Shown here one piece after another: positions 36,623 to 47,929 of a DNA stretch of 64,000 nucleotides. The stretch spans positions 1,552,501 through 1,616,500 of the forward strand of contig OZ017802.1 in NCBI GenBank assembly GCA_963969395.1, read 5' to 3'. The position numbers and the translations under genes are program-made. The notes under the pieces are model-generated. The model was given only the letters and a program-made list of their open reading frames with translations. It was not told the DNA's origin and did not search any database. The DNA comes from Pseudoscleropodium purum (lineage: Eukaryota > Streptophyta > Bryopsida > Hypnales > Brachytheciaceae). The number at the start of each line of letters is the position of its first letter. Position 1 is the stretch's first letter.

Positions 36623-37105
36623 AGTAGGACTTGAAGAAATATAATGTGCAATATAGTGAGAAACAACCTTAATACTTATAGCAATGTTCTTCTTAAGTAT
36701 TTTAATCACTAAGAGACCTACAATTTCTAGGTGGACTATGACTAAGTATGAAATGAATGAAATACATTTAAGTATGTTGAATTCGTGTGGCTAGTGTAGT
36801 CACTAGGTGCTTTTGTGATTTTTGTTGAAGGTTTTTAATTATTTAATACAAGGATGTATAGAAGAAAAATAACTTGTAATAATGAAAATCTTATACCTAC
36901 ATTCTTCTCATGGTACAATTTATTTTGCTTTAATCTTGCATTCCTCCTATTATTTGAGACTCTCAAGGGTTTTTACTTCTTTCAAGTGGCGCCAACAAAA
37001 TCCATTGTGTAGCCATTTGGGGATAGAAATCATTTTTCATCTACGGTATATTTTTCCTCTACTTATTCAATTTTGATGATTTCACTTAATTTTTAAATAT
37101 TATCA
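36623..37105. other. AT-rich spacer
   Basis: I see no gene or element boundary here. Confidence 0.4.
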
Positions 37106-37109
37106 TTTG

Positions 37110-37900
37110 TCATCCAAAAAAATGTTTGTGGGACCAAAAAGTCAATTTATGTAAAATTCTTGGGTGAATGCAAGAAACACTAGTACTATTTTGTATCACT
37201 TGTAGTTTCTAAGTTGTGATTGGCCATATCTTTTGTAGATTGAAGCCAATGTATTTGAATTTTTTTTATATAAAGATCAGCATTTAGACAATAATTAGGA
37301 AACTTATTTTTTAGAAATTTTCAAAAATCATTTTATATTTAAATTTCAATTTATCTAATTTGTCACACTTTGCAATTTAGGGATTTTTAGTACTGGGGAC
37401 TACCCAAAATTAATGATTTAGAGCTGAAATTTTTGTTCTCTATTTCTACACTAGAGAATCATATGCCCACTAGAAATAACTTAAAAAAACATTATTTTAT
37501 GTCCTCCACATTCATACAAACAAGGCTCCCTTGCACGAGCAATTTTGAACATTGAAAATGGTTTCAAGATCATTTATTTAGTAAAATCTATTCATCATAA
37601 AGTCTTCTCAAATTGAAAATTTTTAGTTTCTTAAAAAAAATATTCCCTATTTTTTACAAATTAAAACTTCAAAATACCTATTTTCATGAGATTTTGCACT
37701 TTTCTAGTTCTCCTACTTAAATTTTTTTTCTAGGATACCTTCTACTTAAAGGTGTATACATTAAACATATTTTTCTAATTTTTTTCTAATTTTTTTCTAA
37801 TTTTATAGTACTATTAAAAAAATCATGAGTATTGTGGCCAATGCAACAAAAACAGCCGGTGTTTCTTGCATTCACTCTCCTAAAATTTTATCTTTTGGTG
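37110..37900. mobile_element. Element with long terminal inverted repeats (about 40 bases)
   Basis: GTGAATGCAAGAAACACTAG near 37160 is mirrored near 37858 by GGTGTTTCTTGCATTCAC. The similarity extends outward through AAAATT and ACCAAAA blocks. This makes an inverted-repeat element of roughly 0.8 kb. Exact ends and target duplication are not clear and no coding frame is present. Confidence 0.5.
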
Positions 37901-38261
37901 AAATTTTGCTATTTATTTTAATATTAACTATGTTGTGATTTTGTAGTGTTCCCTTTGACCACACATGCAATGTTTGATTTCTTCGGCAAATTAAAACAAT
38001 CAAGAGGCTTATTTTCAATTAATTTTTGCATAATGGTTCTTTCTTGAGTTGTGAATCAACTAAAAAAAACATTTTCTATATTAAGTGACTTAAAAACATA
38101 CACAAATTGCATGTAAACAATCATATATTGCCATAAAGCAAACCAAAACCCTCATTACTAGCAAGGGCACTCTTAGAATAAATGCTAGGACTTGGTTAGT
38201 CTAGTTTTAGTTTCTTGTTGAAGTCTATTTCTATAAACTATAACTTCTCTTTGAAAGGCAC

Positions 38262-38345
38262 TCTTATGGCCTTGGTTGAATGGCATTGGCCTTGGCACAC
38301 CAATGAAGTAGGCATGAGTTCAAATCCAAGCATTGGCAAAGTGCT
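38262..38345 (+). repeat. Possible tRNA-derived (SINE-like) sequence
   Basis: The stretch contains a box A-like TGGCCTTGGTTGAATGGC and a box B-like GAGTTCAAATCC about 45 bases later, with a CATTGG/CCAATG stem where an anticodon stem would be. The acceptor stem does not pair well, so it is not a working tRNA. A SINE head or tRNA relic is possible. Confidence 0.3.
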
Positions 38346-38449
38346 TACTACTATAGTCCATCCAACTTTGGTGGGAAGTCAAATAACCTTGTTGTCATAT
38401 GGGGACTTGAGAATTTCTCAGAGGAAGAACATGTCAAACTAAACTTGCT

Positions 38450-38710
38450 AATTTCAAATTTGACTAGTGTGCCATGTGCAATGTGCCATTGCCACGGTCA
38501 AAATAAAAATAATTTTTTCGTTTTTTAATACATAAAAAATTGAAAATTCTATAACTTTCACACCATAGCTTTGAACATCACAAAACAAAGCCTATGAACC
38601 CCTCCTCACAAAGGGCTTTCTAATGATACCAAGAACACCATCAAGGGACACACAATCCCAAAGATTTCACCACAACAAACAAAACAAACACCTTAACTAG
38701 ATTCCCCTTC
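38450..38710 (+). repeat. Single arm of the ACAAACAAAACAAAC foldback family
   Basis: The phrases 'gtgccattgccacggtcaaa', 'cacaaaacaaagcctatgaa' and 'aacaaacaaaacaaacacc' follow the same order as the right arm of the element at 44236-44795. No facing left arm was found nearby, so this is a partial copy. Confidence 0.5.
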
Positions 38711-39172
38711 TCTATTCCATCTACACTCACTTATTATTGTAAGTCCATTTGCTTCATTCAAGGATTCTATTGTATTTTTTTTTCAAGCATCCAAATGTTT
38801 TGTGAAACATTTTCCAATCTTGAATGGATGAAAAGATTGAGAATCATCCCATCCTTTTCTCAAATTACGACAATATCACCACATTTGAATGCACACATAT
38901 AAATTTGGATGAATACACAATAATTCATCCATAGTCCTCAACTTTGAGGATGCAAACACTTTCATCACTTTCATCTAGGTTGTGAAATTGAAAACAATAT
39001 CCTTAGCTTCATTATCTCATCTGAATAAGGGCTTTAGTTTGAGTCTAGCTAGCAATACAAATCTGGTTGTTCAAGACTTCAACACCATACCATTAAGTGT
39101 GGGCATCCATGTTGCCTGGTTCTCTTGCCCTGTTCTCTTCTTGTATTGTTTTGTTCACTAGCAGAGGTAATT

Positions 39173-39461
39173 CAGGGTTGTCATAACGGACAACATATTA
39201 TTGTTCACAGACAAATCGGACCGATTAGAGCTAGCCGGCTGCCAACTTTGAAACCCTGTAACTTTTGCAAAAAATACCCAAATTGAACATATAATATGTT
39301 TTTCGACATTTACAGTTTTTATAGATACCGAAAAACATCTCATATGCCCAATTAAATACTTTTTGCAAAAATTACAGGGCTCCGAAGTTGACAACCAATC
39401 AACCCTAATCGGTATGATTCGTCTATGAACAGTAATATGCTATTCATTATGACAACCTTGA
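39173..39461. mobile_element. hAT-like foldback MITE, 289 bases
   Basis: The element starts CAGGGTTGTCATAACGGA and its other end reads CAAGGTTGTCATAATGAA on the opposite strand. It is flanked by exact AGGTAATT duplications (39165-39172 and 39462-39469). The arms stay similar for about 140 bases each, so the element folds into one hairpin. The GGTTGTCATAA core is the same as in the element at 1793. Confidence 0.8.
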
Positions 39462-39747
39462 GGTAATTTTCCCAATTTGAGGTGTGCCACCTCTAAACCT
39501 AAAACCTAATATGGAGAGACCGTCGTCTCTCTCATTGGAGGAAAGTTCTAAACCTACACCTTCCTTCTATGCATGCTTGAGAGTCCCGGAGTTCCACCTC
39601 TTGATTTGAGCAGATCAAGAGTTCGTCCTGTCCGTTGTGGATGCTACCGACCTCAGCAGCAACACCGTCGGTACCAACGGTCGAAGTTTGTCCACGTTCT
39701 TTTCATCCTTCTGCCCTAACGGACTAAGTTTAATTGGTCTAATAGGA

Positions 39748-39789
39748 CAAATCAGTGGTCACAAATCAGTGGTCACAAATCAGTGGTCA
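39748..39789. repeat. 14-base tandem repeat, three exact copies
   Basis: The unit CAAATCAGTGGTCA occurs three times without interruption, about 325 bases downstream of the phosphomannomutase stop codon. Confidence 0.9.
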
Positions 39790-40113
39790 CAGTGTTTCCT
39801 GATTCTACTAGATGCCCACTTTGAATTGACAAAGAGTTGAACCAAAGTCAAATCGGTCGTCCTTCCCCAAAAGCAGTAACGAAAGCATTGGGCCAGCATA
39901 ATTAAATGAAAAATAGTACTCCGTATATAATGATCGGAAAATTTCCAGTATCCACCTACACAAAATAGCTAAACCCTGGCTGCGTCATACATGATCTAGA
40001 GAAACAAAAATAGAATAACGAGTTGCATCAACACTTGAGCATTGTTGAGCAATCATGTTAGATCCTACACTGTCGATGATACGGGTATATTACGGAACAA
40101 TGCGATCAAAGCT

Positions 40114-42600
40114 CTATTGCACATGCTGGTTTAAGCCAGGAGTCAGAAAAATCTCTGAGCACTGTCTGATCGTGTCCCCCGGACTTGTCACTGTGTGTCC
40201 TATTGTCTTCGGAGAGTCAAAAATTTCGTAGTCGTTGCCACCCTGTGAAGCCATGGACATGCAATCAAACATGAGGAATCTTAAACCCCAAGTGTCCCAA
40301 TAGCCAAAAGTGGTTGCTTTCATTTCTGTATCTATAAGAGTTGAAATGAATCATTTAGGAGGCTTCAATGAAGTATTCCAATAGAACGAAGAAACTATGC
40401 TTTAGCACAATAGAAATACGCATTGGATATTACATATTCTACCGTTAGCTTCCGAAGAGGACATCTATTGAGCTTGGGTTTAAGAATAAACATATGCCAA
40501 TTCGGACGTCCCAGAGAGAGACCCAAACATGCTCTAGAATACGATAAGATGGATATGTGTACCTGGTAGGTTTTGTCGCCAAAAAAGTGGATCTCTGAAA
40601 AGTCGTTCTCAACGAACTGCAGGCAGAATGTCTTGTCCCAACCGCGAGGAAACACCTGAGGTCACAGGAGAGACCTCATGTGAGTAACAGAAATATATGA
40701 GCATTCGGGGGGTTGACCACATGCATGCAAAAAATGAGAAAAAAGAGCATGTCACGCTTCCAATTGCACTGTATCTCACATCAAAGCTGATTTGTCCACC
40801 AATGGAGAATGTAAGGCTGTAGTCCGCAAACTTCTTCTTGAGGACTTCCACAAACGTTTTCCTCACATTGTGTATCTGCACATCATGTCGCATTTAAAAC
40901 CATCAGACTCACAAATTAAAGCCCCACCAGTTGACTAATTTCAGACACCATAATACTATGGCGACACATCACGTAATGAACATGGGTTTCGATTTCAGAA
41001 AGCATTCCCATTCAGTACCTTATCATAGCGCTCAAACTCATCACGCTCCTCTTGGCTGCAATTGCGGCCAATGGGGGACACGTTCAGCATGCCCATGCGA
41101 AATTCAATGAAAGTGCCTCTGCCATAGCAAACAAATCCACATCATAAGTGTAAGCATGCGCAATTAAGCTTTCATTTGAATGTGACTCACTTAGCATGCA
41201 ACTTTTGCCACTGATAATGGCATTCGCCTTGGACATATAGCTCTTGTTAAAAGATTAGCAGCTTAAATATTCAAAGCCTGGTCAAGAAGCAGGCTTAACA
41301 TGAAAACCTAGAAAGCAGTCTCAACATATTCAATGTATTTCAGATAATTGATGGCACGGACAAAACAAGTACCGGCATTCTGGAAGCTAAAAAATGACTT
41401 AGCTCACCTCTTGATAGGAATGTCTAAGTCAGCGATGTAATGTAGCGCAAAATTGATGATTTCCTTCAGCTTGTCGTCACCCAAGTGTGATTTCAAACTC
41501 TGCAACCCCAAATTCATAAGTTAGAACAACTTGTGCTAGGCGTTAAACCCAAGTTAAATCTAATTTTGCAACAGCTACATCAAGAATGAAAGACATCGCC
41601 TAAGCACCTGGTTTCCGATAAGCTTTCCCGCCTTGTAGGCAACCAGCCCATTCTCCGAAAACAGGTAGTCATAATCCAGAACAGCTGCATACATACACGG
41701 TTTGAGCTTCATGTCGCATACTGCTTGAGCTATACGACATCGACATTCAAGTTGGGAAATTTTACAGTATTCATGCATGAAAATCAAGGAAAGGCCCTGT
41801 GACCGAAAGGACGTGCGGGTTTGAACAAGGTAGCATGATACACTCAGTCAAACAAAACAGAAAAAATTAAAATCAAAACTATATTAATAAATAGATATAT
41901 AAAATCACACTAGCAAACGAATTGACTCTCATATCTCCTGCATCAACAGTGGTTTGGTAACATGAGGCCGAAAAGTAAATATATTACCAGACTTTCCAAG
42001 CTGTTCTGAGATTTTGACAAGATCCGAGCCTCCAACAACACCTACAGTTACCACCTGCACAATAACCAACAATAAATCTTAATTCAAATCAGCAAAAGAC
42101 GAAACACACCGGTGAGAAGCCAGAGGCTGCAAAATCTCACTTGTATAGGAGTACACACTAAAAAGAATTGCAATGCTAGAATCATCAAGATCCACACACA
42201 CCAAAATTACAGAAAGAGAGATCACAACAGTGGCTTGCTCTGAGATCTGGTGTCCACACACCTTCCGAAGCGCCTGAAGGAACTGTAGCATCTCCTCAGT
42301 GATATCCTGAAATCCCAAACCAAAACCATCGCGAACCCGTTCAGCCAAAGCCCTAGGGCAAAATCTCACCACAAATCCAATGAGACAGAAGCGCAAAAGA
42401 CTTACGACTCACATTGCGGATCGAGAAGCGGAAACAAGTGAACAATAGATCGTGTCTGGATCTGATCTGGACAAATGCAACGACAAATTCACTGAAATTC
42501 TCTCCCCAACGGCGAAACCGATGAGTGTCTGTACCTTGCGGGGATACGTGAGCGTGCCATCGACGTCAAAGAGAGCAAGCACACCCCCACTCCGCCCCAT
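40114..42600 (-). CDS. PMM: Phosphomannomutase, 254 aa
   Basis: Nine exons: 42600-42535, 42306-42262, 42054-41988, 41684-41608, 41499-41408, 41118-41019, 40875-40780, 40655-40563 and 40242-40114. All have GT donors and AG acceptors, and phases fit. The protein is a complete eukaryotic PMM of the HAD superfamily. The nucleophile motif is FDVDGTLT (Asp12, Asp14), followed by [58 protein letters not shown] and HFFGDKT plus [11 protein letters not shown]. It interconverts mannose 6-phosphate and mannose 1-phosphate in the cytosol, feeding GDP-mannose for N-glycans, cell wall and ascorbate. The usual Glu of TYEGGND is Gln here (TYQ before GGNDYE). The C-terminal tail [10 protein letters not shown] is slightly extended. 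The start is ATG 42600, just before the domain. Confidence 0.96.
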
Positions 42601-43339
42601 GCTGGCTCTACTTTGTTCGGAAATCCGATCCCGTTCACGCAGTGTTGCAAATCTGAGAATCCTCCCAACGTCTTGAGCGCCAACGCGAATGCTTTTTGCA
42701 GGGGATGCTTGTTCAGAGGCCACGAAGCGAACAATCTGAGTCCAAGAAAGCGCTACCTTGTAATATAGCATCAGGGGCGTGCGTGAGAGAAGCAATCACG
42801 CACACGCTGCGGGAGGGGTGAAACCCAAGACCCTGTTTTCACGATCGGACGGAGCGTCGCCGCGTTCTTCGCACTCTGTCTTAGCGTTGCAGGGCCTTTT
42901 GCCGTGCATCTGGCCTCTAAGTCTTTTTTTATACCTGCCCGCTTCCCGCTTCCCATTGTCCTCCAGGTCCACTCCCAGTGATGTCTGAGTGGGCTCTGAG
43001 TTGGTTCAGAGATTACATCCGGGAAGCTGGAGGGGTGGGCGGGAAGGTGAGGAAAGAAACATTTAGCGGCCCCTCACCAGGGCATTAAGCGTGGCCGCCA
43101 TGTAGTGAATAAGGAAGGTCTCGTCAACTCGACGAATTCTGAAGGATGATAAATTCACTGAATCATCCGTTACGTGTTGAAAAACCTCGTATTGGACAGA
43201 GACGCAACCTGACGTCTTGAGTGTCGCATGATTGGGTGCTATTGGAATATACTCCAACCATCCCTCTTTAATGTCACAACCGGGTGACAAGTGACAACGT
43301 CCGTGACTGTATGGAATAAACTTACATATAATCCATACC
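42601..43339. promoter_or_regulatory. Upstream region of the phosphomannomutase gene
   Basis: GC-richer DNA to about 43060 should contain the promoter and 5' leader of the minus-strand PMM gene. Open frames here have no family features. The leader must be short or contain small open frames, as several ATG triplets lie close upstream. Beyond 43340 a TTAA element begins. Confidence 0.45.
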
Positions 43340-43343
43340 TTAA

Positions 43344-44217
43344 CCCCTGACTGCCCGAGGCACCAAACTGTAGTGTTCACAATACTTTGAAGTTAAATAA
43401 AAGCTAACCAAGTTTGTATTTTTAGTAGTTTATATTTTAAAAATAAAAGCTAACCAAGTTCCTATTTTTAGTAGTTTATATTTTAAAAATAAAAGCTAAT
43501 CAAGTTCCTATTTTTAGTGATTTATATTTTAAAAATAAAAACTAAGAAAATTCCTATTTTTAGAAATTTATATTTTAAAAATAAAACCTAACCAAGTTCC
43601 TATTTTTAGCAATTTATATTTCAAAGGAAAATAACTAAGTTCCTATTTTTAGTAGTTTGTATTTTCAAAAAAATATGTTTGAAGTTTACTTTTAGCAACA
43701 AAAATTCAATTTTGAAAATGATGGATTATGATTTTTCTAATCAAAATTTTGTGTAAGGGTGTTTGTCGCAATCTTGACTTTCCCTAGTGTTGACAACACT
43801 TGGAAATGAACCTCACAAAAATTAGATCTCAAAGAAAAATTCACATTAGAAAATCATTTTATAAAATAATAAATGAGATCATAAGAAGCCATAAATTGAT
43901 TGGTATTATGCATGTTATTTACTTTAACCCCATATTTTTTTCGATGACTAATTTTTTAGACTTGACATGTCAGAAGAAGATTGGAAGACTTCAAATCAAT
44001 TTCATAGTTTTAACACCCTCATAATCAAACATCATAATCTTTCCATTTTTAAGGGATATTATTGTGTTTTCTTGTCCTAAGTGATCTCTATTATATCTAG
44101 TTTGAATTTGTATGGTTACAGTTCAAAAAAATTGATACAACTTATTAAAATGTTGAATTTTTGTTCAATTTAGAACAAATTCCTAGAAGCTTAAAAAAGG
44201 CTTTGGGCATTTCAAAG
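43344..44217. mobile_element. TTAA-flanked TIR element, CCCCTGACTG subfamily, copy B
   Basis: TTAA at 43340-43343 and at 44218-44221. The left end is CCCCTGACTGCCCGAGGC; the right end reads CTTTGAAATGCCCAAAGCC on the other strand, sharing the TGCCC core. The interior matches copy A (33025-34601), such as 'tggaaatgaacctcaca' and 'ttgacatgtcagaa', but lacks the nested 925-base block. It contains an internal tandem expansion at 43395-43670. Confidence 0.65.
43395..43670. repeat. 46-base tandem repeat, about six copies
   Basis: The unit runs AATAAAAGCTAACCAAG, then TTCCTATTTTTAGTAG and TTTATATTTTAAA, with small differences between copies. The related element at 33025 has only one unit, so the array arose after the two elements separated. 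Confidence 0.85.
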
Positions 44218-44235
44218 TTAAGTTAGGCTATTTTT

Positions 44236-44795
44236 TGTATTATGTTTTGTTTGTTAAGGTGAAATCTCTTGGACCATGAACCCCTCAGTCACATTCTTGG
44301 TACTGTCACAAAAGTGCTCTACAAAGATAGGTGCACAAACTTTGTTTTATGGTGTTCTTACTCACTACAAAATGATATTGAATTTTGGAGTTCTTCTAAA
44401 TTAAAAGCTTAGAAAAAATACTTTTAGTTTGACCGTGGCAATAGTACAAGTTACACTACTAAAAGTCATATGGAGGTTGCTTGAATGCATACAAATAGAT
44501 CTCTTTTACATATATTGAACTTTGCATTATTTCATTTGTACTAGTGTGCCTTGTGCCATTGCTACAACCATTGGGATGTCAAAAGTGATGGCAAAGCCCT
44601 TCTTAATTTCCTTAAATAAAAATAAAAATAAAATTTTAATGCAAAAAACATTAAAATTCGATAACTTTTACAAGTTCAAATGCTACAAAACAAAGCCTGT
44701 GAACTCCTTGTAAAGAGCTCCATGACAATGTGAGGAACATGACCAAGGGACGTATGGTCTTGTAGATCTCACAAACAAACAAAACAAACAACCTA
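44236..44795. mobile_element. Foldback element with GTTTTGTTTGTT arms
   Basis: A left arm (about 44240-44480) starting GTTTTGTTTGTTAAGGTGA and containing 'gaccgtggcaatagtac' is mirrored by a right arm (about 44520-44790) with 'tgtgccattgctac' and ending ACAAACAAAACAAAC. Related single arms lie at 38450-38710 and 60630-60880. No coding frame is present. Confidence 0.55.
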
Positions 44796-44799
44796 ATTC

Positions 44800-45839
44800 A
44801 ATTTATTGGACGAATAGAATTCTTTTGTTATTTGTGTAGCAAATAATGACAATAATGCAATCCACCAAGTGGAACAAGGTCGAAGTACCAATAGTTGATC
44901 ATTTAAGGAATTTTGCAACAGATGGTGAGCAACATGAAGTGTAGGAAATTTTTTCCATGTCGGAAGATAAAAAATATAAGGATTGTGAATTTTTCAACAT
45001 TTTATTCCAAAAATTAAAATTACTTTGAATTTTGGATAGCAAATAGTACCATTAGCCTATGGTTGACATCTATAGCCTTGCAATTTTAATTATTCAAGAA
45101 CTACTTTCCCACTCACTATTTCCTACTTTTATTGCTCACTACTTTGGGATAAGTGTCATAACCTTGAAAAAGATTAATAAAAAAACATTTCAAGCCTTTT
45201 AGGGAAATTTGGTCCAACTTTAGTTGGAAATACTACATCCTATATGTTGAATACTAAGTGTGGTTGACAACCGGGACTTCTACCTTATGTTGATTTTTTA
45301 GAGTAATGTACATTAGAAGATTTTTAGTTTCTTTGGAGGGTTGCGAGTTCCTTGAGGTTTTCAAACTCTAGGAACTCACTACACCTATTACTTGATGTGG
45401 CACAACAATTACCATGTCATCAAAAAAAATTCAAATTTTTTTTTCATATAAATTGTTTTTGAAAATTTGACAGCAATTGTTCCCTGGATACTAAAGGAAC
45501 TATGATGGGAACGACCCTAAAACAACCCTTCTAAAACCCCAAAAATCTTCTAATGTTATATAGGGATTGTCATTTCCATAATATAAAGAATTGACATTCA
45601 CAAGTCAAAAATATTGCTTCATTTTTCATATGATTGTCTCAATGGGTATTTTTTTTAACACAGTTTACCTAGGTGGATTGATTCTAGGAGTAAGAAGGAA
45701 AGAAACTCAAAATCTAAGTTGAAATGAGAGAAGGAAATCGGCAATTGTTCCATAGTGATGTGGTACACACTTGTCATATCAACAAACTATTAATAACAAA
45801 TCATTACTATTCTCAAAGACATACCTTCATTTAATGTTG

Positions 45840-45894
<55 letters not shown>

Positions 45895-46940
45895 GTGTGT
45901 GTGTGTGTTAGAATGAGAATTGAAAAGAATATTTGAGTTTTTTTGGAGTTGGAATTACCCTTGTTCAAGTGCATGTTGCTATCACTTCTACATAAGTAGG
46001 GAGAAACGACATTTTAGAAGTAGCTTTGCATCATTGTCAAATTAGAATCAATTAAGAAATTCAAGTTCAAATTTAAAAAAAAGATTTTCAAAAGTCAAAA
46101 TAAGACCTCCCCCATTTTTCACAAACCTCTCTTTAAAATTTTGCTAGTCTACAATTTTGATTCTTTTTTGCCAACATTGCACACCTCTATGTAGAATTAT
46201 AGGATTCCTTGTATTTTTTGCAAAGTTTAGTCAGTTTTTGTACATGGAGGCCCAATTTGAAGAATCACTATTTAAATTCATTCAATGAATTAGACGAAAA
46301 CATCTATTATTGTTTATAGACCCATTTTTGACATGTAGAATTCTTTTGAAAGTGTTCCCAAATTAAAGTGCAATTTATACCAATCCCATGCTTATTTGTG
46401 ATACATTTACTATTGAAATTCAAAATTCAGTTTGATGGCAAGTCTATATGATGATTTCAATAATCTAGGAAAGCTCCCACTTTGAAAATTCATAGAAATT
46501 TCATGTCTAATCCAAAAATTCTCATTTTAAAAAAAAAATTAATGATTTTCAATTACTAATATTACGGAAATGTTTTTATCTTTCGAAAGGTGCCTTCAAC
46601 TATGTTGAATTCCTTCCATCCTCCAACAATTTTGAATGTTTTCACTAGATGCACTCTACTAGTGTGTGTTTTTTGGGCAATTTGATGTCAAATTGTACCA
46701 AAATAATGAACCTTGCACCAAGCCCTTAGAATATAAACAATAAAATTTGGATGAAATCACCAAAATTCTTCAAATTATAAAAATTTACTAGATGAAATTA
46801 CCAAAAAATGAATGAAATTAAAATTACGGAAACATGATATGTGTTAATGTGATATATTCGATCCAATATGAATGAATGTTGAAATTTCAAGCAGCACTAC
46901 AGTACCGGTATTACATTTAGCATCGCCAGTTTGGCACTTC
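44800..46940. other. AT-rich stretch with a long TA microsatellite
   Basis: No gene is visible. A (TA)n run of about 24 units at 45843-45891 passes directly into (GT)n to 45908. Confidence 0.6.
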
Positions 46941-47234
46941 ATGAAAAATGAAAAAAAAAACACCCTCCAATCTGCTGATTTTCAAGGGTAGGTTACCCAC
47001 GGACCGAGAATGCGCGCACTGTCGGTTCCGCAAAGATGTTTTCGCATTATTGATTGCCGTTGTCCACAATCATGCATGCCGTTCTGACCTGCTGCGTTCA
47101 ATTCATTTTCAGTCCGTGCTGTATGAATGGAATGAGTGTCTGCCTTCAATTCTTCTCGTACAAGTCGCCGATTGTTGCGTGCCCATCGCCATCACGAGTT
47201 TCGCAGGCCAGAACGGAAACGCGGGCTTTCGATC

Positions 47235-47680
47235 TGGCCGGGAAGGTAAAATTTTTCTTCCAGTCCGTCAGCTAGCATTTGTACGTATGCAAGTTGCAAG
47301 AGCGACACACCTTACATTGTTTTGCCGATCTTCAGTTTGACGACCACATTGCCGATCAGTCGATTTGTTTCAAAGCAAACCCTAGTTAGAGGGAAGGTAT
47401 AATTCTGATTAATTAATCATGTCCTCGTCTTCTCTGATTTGAATCACTTCTTCATCGATCTGGGAAGATCATTTTTCTTTCAGTCCGTCAGCATTTGTAT
47501 CCAAGTGGCAAGAGCGACACACCTACGTACATTTGCCGATCTACAGTTTGACGACACCACATTTGCCAATCAGTCAATTTTGTTTCAAAGCAAACCCTAG
47601 CTAGAGGGAAGGTATTCTGATTAATTATGCCCACGTCTTCTCTGATTTGAATCGCTTTTCCATCAATGGCGGGATCGGAA
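47235..47680. repeat. Tandem duplication, unit about 220 bases
   Basis: Two copies, beginning near 47240 and 47460, share CAGTCCGTCAG (47261 and 47481), 'aagagcgacacacct', 'cagtttgacgac', 'caaagcaaaccctag', 'agagggaaggta' and 'cttctctgatttgaatc' in the same order. The second copy runs into an ATG with a splice-ready exon. The look is of a duplicated 5' leader (ACCCTAG motif included). Confidence 0.85.
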
Positions 47681-47811
47681 GCTCCAGGTGTTATGATACT
47701 TGGGTACGTGAATTAAATCTGCATTGCCTCTCTCGTATAACTCAGGCTCTCGGTGATGGTTGCTCTTCTTTCAGGCCGACAGAATGTGAATCCAAGCTGC
47801 AAGTGCTACCG
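47666..47811 (+). pseudogene. Orphan 5' end of a gene: two short splice-compatible exons
   Basis: ATG 47666 opens MAGSEAPGVMILG, with a GTACGT donor after 47703. A CTTTCAG acceptor at 47774 leads in frame to PTECESKLQVLP, then a GTGAGA donor after 47811. Both junctions keep phase and the two exons total 75 coding bases. Beyond about 47930 only AT-rich repeat DNA follows and I found no further exon. I do not recognise the family. It may be a truncated or captured gene start, or a gene with a very long intron. Confidence 0.4.
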
Positions 47812-47929
47812 GTGAGATGTGCAATTAGGAGACATGCTTATTGCAAAGGGCACCAAGAGTCCGAACTTGGGCCTCATGTTTTTCAGTACCCTAGTACGTG
47901 CAGGGCAGTTTCGTAAATAAGTAGTGAAA

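Noticed and set aside
46948..47340. 130-residue plus-strand open frame
   Set aside because: It crosses into the duplicated leader-like repeat, has no family features, and its frame is not kept in the second repeat copy.
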